From DTYU01 sp040756575 (GTDB taxonomy: Bacteria > Bacillota > Desulfotomaculia > Desulfotomaculales > Ammonificaceae): a stretch of DNA of 64,000 bases. The notes beneath the pieces are model-generated. The model searched no databases. It was not told the DNA's origin and saw only the letters and a list, made by a program, of their open reading frames with translations. The stretch is from positions 1 through 64,000 of the forward strand of contig JBFLYP010000008.1 in NCBI GenBank assembly GCA_040756575.1, read 5' to 3'. Positions 43,307 to 51,646 of the stretch are shown piece after piece; positions within the stretch are counted from its first letter, which is position 1, and each line of letters begins with the position of its first letter. The position numbers and the translations under genes are program-made.

Positions 43307-44311
43307 ATGTCTAAAATAAACGGGTTGCAAAAAGCTGCTGTTCTGCTCCTTACTTTAGGCGCGGATCTGTCTGCAAAGATTTTGAGGCAGCACTTTCCCG
43401 AGTCCGAGATCGAGCGGCTTACTTATACCATTTCCAATATCGGGCGGGTTCCGGAAGAGGTGCGTGACCGCGTGCTCGACGAGTTCATGGAACTTATTCA
43501 GGTACGAGCCCAGATCATTCAAGGTGGGGTAAAGCACGCCAAGGAAATACTCGAAAGGGCGGTAGGCCCCCACAAGGCGGATGAGATCATTAGGCGATTA
43601 ACCCAGGCAGCAGCGATTATCCCGTTCATGTCACTTAGGAAGACCGATCCAAAGCACTTATTAACTTTTATCCGGGATGAACATCCGCAGACGATCGCAC
43701 TCGTACTTTCGTATCTTGACCCCTCGCAGTCTGCCGCGGTTCTTTCGGCACTGCCCCAGGAGATGCAAACGGAGATCGCCAAGCGGATCGCCATGATGGA
43801 AAGGACGTCTCCCGAGATTGTGCACGAGATACAACGGGTTCTCGAATACAAGATGATGAATGTGGTTAGTGTCGAGCAAACCCAGGCCGGAGGGATTGAG
43901 TCGCTGGTAAACATCTTGAATATGGTGGACCGGGCGACAGAGAAAAGTATCCTTGAGGAACTGGAAAACGAGGATCCCGGCTTGGCGGACGAGGTCCGTA
44001 AACGGATGTTTATGTTCGAGGATATTGTAAAACTTGACGACACTTCAATCCAGCGGGTTCTGCGGGAGGTAAATACAAAAGACCTGGCTGTGGCACTCAG
44101 GGGAGCTGGAGAGGATGTCAAGAACCGCATTTTCAGAAACATGTCCCAGCGTGCCGGCAAGATGTTAAAGGACGAACTGGAGTATATGGGTCCGGTTCGC
44201 CTCAGACAGGTGGAAGAGGCGCAGCAGAAGATTGTAAAGGTGATACGTGCCCTGGAAGAAGCGGGCGAAATCATTATCGCGCGGGGTGGCGAAGATGCCC
44301 TCATCTTGTGA
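43307..44311 (+). CDS. fliG: Flagellar motor switch protein FliG
   Basis: About 334 residues in the C ring; converts stator torque to rotation. Visible are QKAAVLLLTLGADLSAKIL at the N-terminus (FliF-binding), EHPQTIALVLSYLDPSQSAAVLS, and the C-terminal torque helix DDTSIQRVLREVNTKDLAVALRGAGEDVKNRIFRNMSQRAGKMLKDELEYMGPVRLRQVEEAQ. ATG 43307 is chosen for its GGCGGGGTGGG ribosome site. Overlaps fliH. Confidence 0.97.
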   Translation: MSKINGLQKAAVLLLTLGADLSAKILRQHFPESEIERLTYTISNIGRVPEEVRDRVLDEFMELIQVRAQIIQGGVKHAKEILERAVGPHKADEIIRRLTQAAAIIPFMSLRKTDPKHLLTFIRDEHPQTIALVLSYLDPSQSAAVLSALPQEMQTEIAKRIAMMERTSPEIVHEIQRVLEYKMMNVVSVEQTQAGGIESLVNILNMVDRATEKSILEELENEDPGLADEVRKRMFMFEDIVKLDDTSIQRVLREVNTKDLAVALRGAGEDVKNRIFRNMSQRAGKMLKDELEYMGPVRLRQVEEAQQKIVKVIRALEEAGEIIIARGGEDALIL

Positions 44312-44966
44312 CCGGCGGGTTTTGAAAGAGGTTATTTTCGACGGCAGCGGGCCACGGCGTCTTCATCTTCGCCGGTTGAGTGATCCGGGTCAGGATAGTA
44401 GCCCGGAGTTTACGATAGCGGATGCTAAGGAGTCTGCAGCCCGGATTATAACGGAGGCGAAGGAGCAAGCGTCAGCAATTAAAGAAAAGGCTTACAACGA
44501 AGGCCTTAGGAAGGGTCTCGAAGAGGGGCTGGCCCGAGCCGCGCAGGAGTCGCAGGAGATGTTTGCAAGGGCCCGGGAGGTTCTGCAAGAGGCTGAAGCA
44601 GAAAGGGCGGCAACCATCAACCAAATGGAAAAGGAGATCGTCGAGTTGGCACGGGAGATCGCCAGCCGAATAGTGGCGGCCGAACTGAAAGTAAACCACG
44701 AGGTGGTGGCGGCAATCGCTAAAGAAGCGCTTGCACTTGTACGCGATCGGCCGCATTTAATGATATTTGTTCACCCTGATGATTTAGTTGCGTGCCAGCA
44801 GGCACGCCCGCAGTTCGAGGCGTTATTGCCGGAGAACGCCGTCTTACGTATTCTGCCGGATTCCCAGGTGAAACGCGGCGGATGCATTATCGACACGGGG
44901 GAGGGAGTGGTGGACGCCACTCTTGACTCCCGGTGGGCGGCGATTATAGAGGCATTGAAAGGTTAG
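44295..44966 (+). CDS. fliH: Flagellar export regulator FliH
   Basis: About 223 residues. A long helical, charged middle with small-residue spacing (EGLRKGLEEGLARAAQESQEMF) and the C-terminal domain VELAREIASRIVAAELKVNHEVVAAIAKEAL and GGCIIDTGEGVVDATLDSRW match FliH/HrpE. FliH binds the FliI ATPase and regulates it. ATG 44295 overlaps fliG by 17 bases; a longer start at 44247 is deep in fliG and rejected. Confidence 0.92.
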   Translation: MPSSCDRRVLKEVIFDGSGPRRLHLRRLSDPGQDSSPEFTIADAKESAARIITEAKEQASAIKEKAYNEGLRKGLEEGLARAAQESQEMFARAREVLQEAEAERAATINQMEKEIVELAREIASRIVAAELKVNHEVVAAIAKEALALVRDRPHLMIFVHPDDLVACQQARPQFEALLPENAVLRILPDSQVKRGGCIIDTGEGVVDATLDSRWAAIIEALKG

Positions 44967-44972
44967 TGCAAG

Positions 44973-46283
44973 ATGGCGGTTAGTCTAACCTCTTACCGGG
45001 AACAAGTGCGAAACACTGACCTTTTGCGCCAGATCGGCGTGGTAACTAAGGTTGTGGGCCTTACCCTTGAGGTGAAGGGGTTTAAACCTTTCGTGGGAGA
45101 GGTCTGCATGGTCGAGGTGCCAGGAGGACAGCCCACGGTGGCCGAAGTGGTAGGTTTTCGGGAGGACGTTGTTTTGTTGATGCCTTTCGGCGAACTCTCA
45201 GGCGTATGTCCCGGCTGCCGGGTTGAACCGCGCCGGCGTGCCTTTACGGTGCGGGTTGGCGAGCATATGCTCGGGCGGGTCTTAAACGGCCTCGGGGAGC
45301 CTATAGACGACCTTCCTTATCCGAAGGGAACCCCAAAGCCGGTAAACAACCGCCCGCCTTCGCCCCTTGCCCGGAGGCGGATTGAGAAGGTTTTTGCGAC
45401 CGGTGTACGTGCTATCGACGGCTTCATCACCTGTGGGCGCGGACAGCGGGTTGGCATATTTGCGGGCAGCGGCGTTGGGAAAAGCGTGCTGCTCGGGATG
45501 ATCGCCCGGTTCGGGAGCGCTGACGTGAACGTGATAGCTTTAGTTGGGGAACGTGGCCGCGAGGTTCTCGAGTTTATCGAAAAGGATCTTGGACCCGAAG
45601 GGCTGAAGAAGTCGGTTGTTGTTGTGGCGACTTCCGATGAAGCTGCGCTTCTAAGGCTCCGTGCAGCGTTTGTGGCCACTACGATCGCAGAATACTTCAG
45701 GGATACGGGGCGGGATGTACTGCTTTTAATGGATTCAGTTACGCGTTTTGCCATGGCCCAGAGGGAAGTGGGGCTCGCGGTCGGAGAACCCCCGACAACA
45801 AGAGGCTATCCGCCATCGGTCTTCGCGCTCCTCCCCCGGTTGCTCGAACGCGCGGGCAACGTTCGGGAAGGTTCCATTACCGGCTTTTACACGGTGCTGG
45901 TTGAAGGTGACGACATGAACGAACCGGTAGCGGATACGGTGCGGAGCATTATTGACGGGCACATTGTGCTTTCGCGGGAATTAATGGTAGCGAACCACTA
46001 TCCTGCGATTGACGTCCTGGCGAGTGTCAGTCGGTTGATGCCGGATGTGGTTACGCCGGAACACAGACAGGCTGCCGGTCGCATCAGGGAGCTTATGGCG
46101 GCATACCGACAAGCGGAGGATCTCATCAACATCGGGGCTTACGTCACCGGCTCTAATCCCACGATCGATAGGGCTATTTCGGTTCACGACGCAATCAACG
46201 CCTTCCTACGGCAGGGGCCCGCAGAATATACCGCTTACGGTGAGTGCATTCAGCGGTTGCTCGGCATTGCAAAGGAGGAGTAA
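44973..46283 (+). CDS. fliI: Flagellum-specific ATPase FliI
   Basis: 436 residues; hexameric ATPase at the export gate, related to F1 beta. Walker A is AGSGVGKS (164-171), with Walker B around DVLLLMDSVTRFAMAQRE, and GLAVGEPPTTRGYPPSVF typical of FliI. FliH precedes and FliJ follows, the canonical order. All catalytic motifs look complete. Confidence 0.97.
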   Translation: MAVSLTSYREQVRNTDLLRQIGVVTKVVGLTLEVKGFKPFVGEVCMVEVPGGQPTVAEVVGFREDVVLLMPFGELSGVCPGCRVEPRRRAFTVRVGEHMLGRVLNGLGEPIDDLPYPKGTPKPVNNRPPSPLARRRIEKVFATGVRAIDGFITCGRGQRVGIFAGSGVGKSVLLGMIARFGSADVNVIALVGERGREVLEFIEKDLGPEGLKKSVVVVATSDEAALLRLRAAFVATTIAEYFRDTGRDVLLLMDSVTRFAMAQREVGLAVGEPPTTRGYPPSVFALLPRLLERAGNVREGSITGFYTVLVEGDDMNEPVADTVRSIIDGHIVLSRELMVANHYPAIDVLASVSRLMPDVVTPEHRQAAGRIRELMAAYRQAEDLINIGAYVTGSNPTIDRAISVHDAINAFLRQGPAEYTAYGECIQRLLGIAKEE

Positions 46284-46286
46284 CGT

Positions 46287-46724
46287 ATGGCGCGGTTTGT
46301 TTTCCGTCTGGAACCGGTGTTGAAATGTCGGGCGGCAAGAGAAGAACTGTCCGTTCAGGCCTTGGCCTGCGCTCAACGCATCAAAAAAGAGCATGAGGAG
46401 ACCCTTAAGCTTGCTGCTGAGGAATACCTGGGAAGTTTCGAGAGCAGCGGGGAAACGCTTTTTGAGTTGCAACAGTGGGCGGTCTACCGGGATTTGCTTA
46501 GAAAAAGGGTTAAGTTGACGGCTCAGCAGCTGAGTGAAGCGGTTGAAAAATTAGAGAGGTGTAGAGCGGCACTGATTTCAGCAAGGCGTGACAGGCTGAC
46601 TGTTGAGAAGATCAAGGAGCGCCGGTACGCAACCTTTTTAGAGGAGGAAGGAAGCAAGGAGCAGCGCGACTATGACGAACTGTCCCTGCTTGCCTTTCAG
46701 AGCCGCGGCAGGCTGAAGTCTTAA
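46287..46724 (+). CDS. fliJ: Flagellar export protein FliJ
   Basis: A 145-residue coiled-coil protein: FRLEPVLKCRAAREELSVQALACAQRIKKEHEET and RRDRLTVEKIKERRYATFLEEEGSKEQRDYDELSLLAF. FliJ links FliI to FlhA. ATG begins 4 bases after fliI. Identification rests on coiled-coil pattern, the C-terminal KERR...EQ..DE signature and position. Confidence 0.9.
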   Translation: MARFVFRLEPVLKCRAAREELSVQALACAQRIKKEHEETLKLAAEEYLGSFESSGETLFELQQWAVYRDLLRKRVKLTAQQLSEAVEKLERCRAALISARRDRLTVEKIKERRYATFLEEEGSKEQRDYDELSLLAFQSRGRLKS

Positions 46725-46755
46725 ATAAACCGTTTCAGAAAGGAGGTGAATCCAA

Positions 46756-48111
46756 CTGGAACAGGTTTTGAGCTTAGTTTCGGCCGCAGGGGTTACCGAG
46801 CCCACGCTGAAAAATGGGCCGGACGTGAACGTTGACGGCAACGATTTTGGCGTGGTCCTTGCCGGTTTAGCCGGACAGCTTACAAGCAAAGTGAGCAACC
46901 CCTCGAATAACATTCTGCCTCCGTTGCCGAAGGCGCCTTTGCATCAAGCTGCCGGTACAGGTACCATAGATCTCTTACATGCTGGTCGGAGACTGGAAAC
47001 TCCTGCGACACCGGAATGGTTACACTTGTTGCAAGGCTCGACCTCAAAAAAGCTGACTTTGCTTAGTGTCTTATACGTGCTTTGCGCTGCTCCGTTACCG
47101 GAAGAATGGTATCGTCCTGATGCGGAAAATAAGTGTCCTGTGGCTCAAGAACCAACGGGTAAGGAATTACCTGCACAAAACCGTTACAACTATGGCGGTA
47201 CCGGATCGGCCCTCTGTGTTCAGAACGCCGCCATTCGGGTTGCGGGAGCGAAGGACTCTGCTGGCGCGACGGTTGTGCCTCCACCGGCAGGGGAGCAACC
47301 CTTTGGGGGTACGGGGCATAAACAGGGCGGCGAAAACCCTATTCAGCCTGCAGGAGCGGAGGGTTCTGCCGGTGCAGCGGTTCTGCTTCCAGCGGTTAAA
47401 GGGCTTGAACCCTTTACGGGCGCGGAACACAGGCAGGGCGGCGAAAACCTGCTGTTTTGCCCGCAATATGCGACAATCCTGGTGGAGCACGGGGGGCACT
47501 CGGCCCGAACCGGAGTGCCGCCGGAACTACCGGCACCGGACAGGCCCAAGGTGGTCACTGCCGCCGACGATTCCGGGTTTCAGGTGCACGTGACGGAGGT
47601 TGCGCCCCAGGGTATGGAGCAGGTGTTAAAACATGCGGAAGCAGGGTGGAACAGGGATGTTACGACAGCCGGCGAAACTGCAAGAGTGCCGCTTGAAACA
47701 AGAGTGCCGCTTGAAAAGGTACCGGAGCAGTTTCTCCATGAAGTTGCGCGGTGGACTACTAATCTTCAAGGGCACCACGGAGTGGTACGGCTGCAGCTCC
47801 AACTCGACCCGCCGCAATTAGGGAGTGTTGCCGTTCAACTGACACTGTCGGAACAAAAACTTAAGGTCCACTTTTACACGACGGATGATGAAGTAAAGGA
47901 TCTGCTTGTAACTACCCTGCCGGACCTGAAAACGGAACTCGGCCGGATGGGCCTTAATCTCAATGAGGCTTATGTCTTTGTCGGGCAGGAGCACAGTCGT
48001 GAACCTCAACAACCGCCGCGTTGGGAAGGGGGTTTCTCAGCACCCGACAGCCCTGTGGAAACGGCGGATGAGATTATTTTGGCGGCGGAAGGCGTCGACC
48101 TTTTGGTTTAA
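46756..48111 (+). CDS. fliK: Flagellar hook-length control protein FliK
   Basis: About 451 residues; secreted ruler that sets hook length and switches export specificity. The C-terminal Flg_hook domain is clear: VRLQLQLDPPQLGSVAVQLTLSEQKLKVHFYTTDDEVKDLL...LKTELGRMGLNLNEAYV. The rest is low-complexity, as in other rulers, with two similar units of about 35 residues (GAKDSAGATVVPPPAGEQPF and GAEGSAGAAVLLPAVKGLEPF) and a duplicated RVPLE. AAGGAGGTGA (46740-46749) is 6 bases before an in-frame CTG at 46756 but 18 before TTG 46768, so a rare CTG start is possible. Confidence 0.88.
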   Translation: MEQVLSLVSAAGVTEPTLKNGPDVNVDGNDFGVVLAGLAGQLTSKVSNPSNNILPPLPKAPLHQAAGTGTIDLLHAGRRLETPATPEWLHLLQGSTSKKLTLLSVLYVLCAAPLPEEWYRPDAENKCPVAQEPTGKELPAQNRYNYGGTGSALCVQNAAIRVAGAKDSAGATVVPPPAGEQPFGGTGHKQGGENPIQPAGAEGSAGAAVLLPAVKGLEPFTGAEHRQGGENLLFCPQYATILVEHGGHSARTGVPPELPAPDRPKVVTAADDSGFQVHVTEVAPQGMEQVLKHAEAGWNRDVTTAGETARVPLETRVPLEKVPEQFLHEVARWTTNLQGHHGVVRLQLQLDPPQLGSVAVQLTLSEQKLKVHFYTTDDEVKDLLVTTLPDLKTELGRMGLNLNEAYVFVGQEHSREPQQPPRWEGGFSAPDSPVETADEIILAAEGVDLLV

Positions 48112-48125
48112 GGAGGGGAGAACCG

Positions 48126-48521
48126 GTGGAGATAAACTTTCGGCCTTTGGATAATACCGCTGCTAAGGAAGCGGGATCCGGTCCGGGCATTTTCAGCAAG
48201 GATATGTTCCTGAAGATCCTGGTTGCCCAGATGAGCCACCCTGATCCTTTTGCCCCGCAAGATCCGGGAGCCTTTGTAACCGAAATGTCCCAGATCGCCA
48301 TGATGGAACAGATTATGAACCTCTGCACCCGTATGGAAGAGATGTACCGGATCGAGTCCTTGAGCCGGGCGACGGAGCTGATCGGGCGTGAGGTAGTAGT
48401 ATCGGACGGAAACCGGGTTGTGACGGGCCAGGTTGAAAAAGTGGTGTTCAACGGAGGGAGTGCGGCAGTGGTTATTAACGGGAGCCCTTATGATGTTGGC
48501 AACCTGGTGGAGGTAAGATGA
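48126..48521 (+). CDS. flgD: Flagellar hook scaffolding protein FlgD
   Basis: A 131-residue hook cap. Characteristic FSKDMFLKILVAQMSHPDPFAPQDPGAFVTEMSQIAMMEQIMNL (about 22-65), followed by RATELIGREVVVSDGNRVVTGQVEKVVF. It is shorter than enterobacterial FlgD, lacking the C-terminal Ig-like part, as is common in Firmicutes. GTG start with GGAGGGGAG upstream. The next gene overlaps its stop. Confidence 0.93.
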   Translation: MEINFRPLDNTAAKEAGSGPGIFSKDMFLKILVAQMSHPDPFAPQDPGAFVTEMSQIAMMEQIMNLCTRMEEMYRIESLSRATELIGREVVVSDGNRVVTGQVEKVVFNGGSAAVVINGSPYDVGNLVEVR

Positions 48522-48886
48522 TGCTTGATAGGATTGCCAAAAACCAACAGGTGGCAACCTGCGGACAAGTCCCCGCAGTAAAAGGCAGGGCTCGGGAGTT
48601 TGAAGCACTTCTCCGGAAGGAAGTGCAGCAGTCCGCGGGAGTCAAACTCTCCGCCCACGCAGAGAGACGTCTTCGGGAAAGGAACATTAACCTTAGCGCG
48701 GGTGATCTGTCACAGCTTGCACGAGCCATGGAAGCGGCTGCAGCGAAGGGAACCCGCGACGTGCTCCTCGTATTCGGCAACCTTTCTCTGATTGTCAGTA
48801 CGGTGAATAGAACCGTGATTACCGCTGTGGCGCGGGAGGAAGGCCACGTATTCACCAACATCGACGGCGCCGTGGTTATCAAGTAG
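48518..48886 (+). CDS. Flagellar operon protein of the TIGR02530 type
   Basis: A 122-residue protein found between flgD and flgE in Firmicutes. Typical features are FEALLRKEVQQSAGVKLSAHAERRLRERNINLS (about 29-61) and VLLVFGNLSLIVSTVNRTVITAV. Function is not established; the genomic neighbourhood suggests a role in hook assembly. ATG 48518 overlaps the flgD stop; ribosome site TGGAGG. Confidence 0.87.
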   Translation: MMLDRIAKNQQVATCGQVPAVKGRAREFEALLRKEVQQSAGVKLSAHAERRLRERNINLSAGDLSQLARAMEAAAAKGTRDVLLVFGNLSLIVSTVNRTVITAVAREEGHVFTNIDGAVVIK

Positions 48887-49258
48887 AGAAATGTGCACAG
48901 CACATTTGTAACAAATCCGACCTCCGGCATCTGACGTCCGACATCCGTTGTGAGCCGGCCCGTAAGGAGGCTCGGGGCTTGCGGAATGACTGAAGCGGCC
49001 CGTATCAGTAATCGGTCGTCGGTCGCCGGTAGTCAGAAGGGAAAAGTGAAAAGAGTCGTTATGACGATTAATCGTCGCCGCCGGGAAAGAAAATAGTTCA
49101 ATTGCTTGGGCTTCGACCTTTTATAAACGTCGAACGCAGAACGGACCCCAAAGGTCCGTTAGCGTAAGCCGGAACTGTGAACCATGAACTGAACCTAAAA
49201 GGTCCGTCACTTACAGCCTTACATCGATGTTGAACGTAATTCTTAAGGGGGAATAAAG
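48887..49258. repeat. flgE leader region with ACGTCCGACATCC repeat and two conserved hairpins
   Basis: A 372-base gap. At 48918-48952 is a degenerate GACGTCCGACATCCG repeat. At 49056-49090 lies AGTCGTTATGACGATTAATC, with the perfect stem GACGATT/AATCGTC (49063-49076). At 49141-49159 ACGGACC-CCAAA-GGTCCGT is a perfect hairpin. The block 49085-49170 closely resembles 59615-59695 upstream of fliA, where the same hairpin has one G-T pair. No gene is present. Confidence 0.6.
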
Positions 49259-50056
49259 ATGCTTCGTTCGTTATACTCAGGTGTTTCGGGACTGCGTAAC
49301 CATCAGGTCAGGATGGATGTGATCGCCAATAACATCGCCAACGTGAACACTACGGGGTTCAAGGCGTCGCGTGCCAACTTTCAGGACATCCTCGCCCAGA
49401 CCATGGGCGGCACCGCCATTAACGCGACCCAGATAGGTTTGGGGGTGTCCGTCGGTACAATCGATAACGTGCATATACAGGGCGCACTTCAGGCAACCGG
49501 CCGGACGCTGGACATGGCCGTAGAAGGAAACGGCTTCTTTGTGGTCAGACCCGTTGACAGCAGCGGGACAACCATTGACAACCCCATGTACACCCGTGAC
49601 GGTACGTTTTACATCGATAAGGACGGGTACCTGGCAACAGCGCAAGGCTACCGGGTCTCGGACAGCTCCGGTGCGGACATCCGGTTCACGAATCCGGACC
49701 AGATCGTCAGCATCGACGTTACCACAACCGGCATCATCACGGCCACTGACGCCGCAGGCGGGAAGCAAACCGCGACCATCGGGTTGGCGATGGTAAACAA
49801 CGTCGAGAGCTTGCAGCGGCGCGGCAACAATTTGTGGGATGTGACCGCGTTGACCCTGCCCAACCCTCCGGGCGTTGATGTTCCCGGCACGAACGGGCGG
49901 GGTATTATCCGTTCGGGCTTCCTTGAGATGTCAAACGTCGACTTAGCCATGGAGTTTACCACGATGATCGCCACCGAACGCGGTTACCAGGCCAATGCAA
50001 GGGTGATTACGACTTCGGATGAGATGCTTCGCGAATTGATCGACCTCAAGCGGTAA
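49259..50056 (+). CDS. flgE: Flagellar hook protein FlgE (FlgG-type, short)
   Basis: 265 residues. N-terminal MLRSLYSGVSGLRNHQVRMDVIANNIANVNTTGFKASRA and C-terminal SNVDLAMEFTTMIATERGYQANARVITTSDEMLRELIDLKR are the hook/rod coiled-coil ends; DMAVEGNGFFVV is in the middle. The size equals distal-rod FlgG, but position after flgD is that of the hook gene, as in Bacillus where the hook protein is this short. Ribosome site is AAGGGGGAAT. Preceded by a repeat-bearing leader. Confidence 0.88.
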   Translation: MLRSLYSGVSGLRNHQVRMDVIANNIANVNTTGFKASRANFQDILAQTMGGTAINATQIGLGVSVGTIDNVHIQGALQATGRTLDMAVEGNGFFVVRPVDSSGTTIDNPMYTRDGTFYIDKDGYLATAQGYRVSDSSGADIRFTNPDQIVSIDVTTTGIITATDAAGGKQTATIGLAMVNNVESLQRRGNNLWDVTALTLPNPPGVDVPGTNGRGIIRSGFLEMSNVDLAMEFTTMIATERGYQANARVITTSDEMLRELIDLKR

Positions 50057-50203
50057 TACGCTTGAGGTATAACGCACTTAGCAAAAAGGGCAGCGGCACT
50101 CAACCGGCTACCGGCTTGAAGATCATAACGTTCAATATGCCTGATGTTGGTTGAGTGCCGAGGCTCCGGGCAAAAACGTCAAAAAGTACGATAATCAGGG
50201 TGA

Positions 50204-50707
50204 GTGCCTTTGGCGCCAAGATACGTTAATAATGATGCTGAAGCTGCCGTCAAAGTCAAATCCGGCAGCGGGAAAAAACGGTTTATTATTATTATCGTTG
50301 CAGTTACATTGGTTGTCTTGGCAGGCGGGGCAACTGCCGCCAAATTCATGTTGTTCCAGAAAAAACCCGTACATAAACCGCCTGCTCAGCATGCCCAGAA
50401 AACCGCGACCCTCGAACTTGGAAGCATTGTGGTAAACCTTGCGGACCGGGAGGAGAGTCATTATCTCCGGATAACAGTGGTTCTTGCCTTCCCTGGCGAT
50501 GAAAAATTCGTTGAGGAGATAAATGAAAACAAGTACAGAATCAGGGACCAGGTAATCCGGCTTCTCCGGCAGAAAAGCTATGCCGAAGTTGCTGCTCCCG
50601 ATTACACCGAAAGGGTAAAAGCGGAGCTTATCCGGGAAATCAATCGGCACCTCCCGACAGGGCGGGAGATAACGGACATCTATCTTTCCGAATTTCTATT
50701 GCAGTAG
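50204..50707 (+). CDS. fliL: Flagellar basal-body associated protein FliL
   Basis: 167 residues: one N-terminal membrane segment (RFIIIIVAVTLVVLAGGATAA, about 26-46), then TLELGSIVVNLADREESHYLRITVVLAF and LIREINRHLPTGREITDIYLSEFLLQ. FliL surrounds the stator in other bacteria. GTG start is preceded by only CAGGGTGA, so a different start cannot be excluded. In most operons fliM follows; here fliN does. Confidence 0.92.
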   Translation: MPLAPRYVNNDAEAAVKVKSGSGKKRFIIIIVAVTLVVLAGGATAAKFMLFQKKPVHKPPAQHAQKTATLELGSIVVNLADREESHYLRITVVLAFPGDEKFVEEINENKYRIRDQVIRLLRQKSYAEVAAPDYTERVKAELIREINRHLPTGREITDIYLSEFLLQ

Positions 50708-50720
50708 GTGACAGGCAACG

Positions 50721-51110
50721 ATGACGGAAGAAGAAATCCGCCGGTTTCTGTCCAAGCTGAACCATGAAACCGTTGCACAGGTTACCAAGGTACGGTTTCC
50801 GGAACTGGACAGCGGTTCAACGGCCGATTTTCCGGTGAAAACGGGGATCCGTTTTCTGGAAGACGTAAAAGTAGATTTGGTGGCCGAGCTTGGAGAGGCG
50901 ACCTTAAAGGTGAAAGATGTCTTAAACTTGCAGGTGGGTACGGTAATTGAGCTTGACCGTCCGGCAGGGGATGCAGTGGATCTGGTGATTAACAACCAAC
51001 GGGTTGCGCGGGGTGAGGTGCTGGTGCTTAACGAGCTCTTTGGTTTACGGATAAGCGCAATTTATCAACCCCGAAGGTTAAAAGGTGAGGGTGGGGCAAA
51101 TGGGCAATGA
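50721..51110 (+). CDS. fliN: Flagellar motor switch protein FliN
   Basis: 129 residues with the SpoA/FliN domain at the C-terminal part: FLEDVKVDLVAELGEATLKVKDVLNLQVGTVIELDRPAGDAVDLVINNQRVARGEVLVLNELFGLRISAI. The N-terminal 45 residues are short, so it is FliN rather than FliY (no CheC-like half). FliM is expected between FliL and FliN, but no such gene is present here. Overlaps fliO by 11 bases. Confidence 0.93.
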   Translation: MTEEEIRRFLSKLNHETVAQVTKVRFPELDSGSTADFPVKTGIRFLEDVKVDLVAELGEATLKVKDVLNLQVGTVIELDRPAGDAVDLVINNQRVARGEVLVLNELFGLRISAIYQPRRLKGEGGANGQ

Positions 51111-51510
51111 CCTTTTCTGGGCAGTGGTGCGGCTTATAATCTGCCTTCCTTTAGTTGTCGGGCTTATGTACCTGGTGCTCCGGTTTGGCCTTTACCGGCG
51201 GTTTGTACCGGCCAGAGCCGGCCGCTATATACGAGTCATGGAACAGGTGCCGCTTGGGCCGAAGACGGTAGTAAGTCTGGTGAAGGTAAGCGACAGGTAC
51301 TACTTGTTGGGGCACGGGGAAGGGACGATAACCATCCTCAAGGAGATTAATGAAAGTTTTCTCGGGGAGCCGGCGGTTCCCGTTTTAGGGTTTGAGCAAG
51401 GGGTCGCTTCAAAAATCCGAGAACTTAAGCAACGCGTGAGGCAAGGCGGTAAAGATCCGGTGACTACAACGCCGGAGGATCCTTTGCCCGGCACTCAGCG
51501 AACGTTATAA
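51100..51510 (+). CDS. fliO: Flagellar biosynthetic protein FliO
   Basis: About 136 residues: one membrane segment (FWAVVRLIICLPLVVGLMYLVL, about 5-26), then VMEQVPLGPKTVVSLVKVSDRYYLLGHGEGTITILKEI, the typical FliO pattern. It assists assembly of the FliP export core. ATG 51100 with GAGG 9 bases before; the upstream GTG at 51085 is an alternative. An interspersed repeat separates it from fliP. Confidence 0.88.
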   Translation: MGNDLFWAVVRLIICLPLVVGLMYLVLRFGLYRRFVPARAGRYIRVMEQVPLGPKTVVSLVKVSDRYYLLGHGEGTITILKEINESFLGEPAVPVLGFEQGVASKIRELKQRVRQGGKDPVTTTPEDPLPGTQRTL

Positions 51511-51527
51511 TCCCGGGGAAAGATAGT

Positions 51528-51630
51528 GGGAGTGCCACATGCGGCAAGCCGCACAACGAAATCTGAAAATGGGGCGAATAGACCTGTAAGCTGGTTACTT
51601 TAGATACAGAAAAGTAGAACGCATTCTCGG
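51528..51630. repeat. Interspersed repeat copy between fliO and fliP
   Basis: GGGAGTGCCACATGCGGCAA, GAAATCTGAAAATGGGGCG and AATAGACCTGTAAGCTGGTT match the left part of 9614-9949 closely. It then jumps to AGAACGCATTCTCGG, matching the right end of that copy, so the middle is missing. The right end abuts the fliP ribosome site. Confidence 0.7.
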
Positions 51631-51646
51631 GGGAGGAATGAAAGGG

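Noticed and set aside
43519..44304. 261-codon minus-strand open frame
   Set aside because: Ser/Arg/Ile-rich shadow of fliG.
50151..50435. 94-codon frame overlapping fliL
   Set aside because: Out of frame with fliL, which has family motifs; I also considered FlbD here and found no match.
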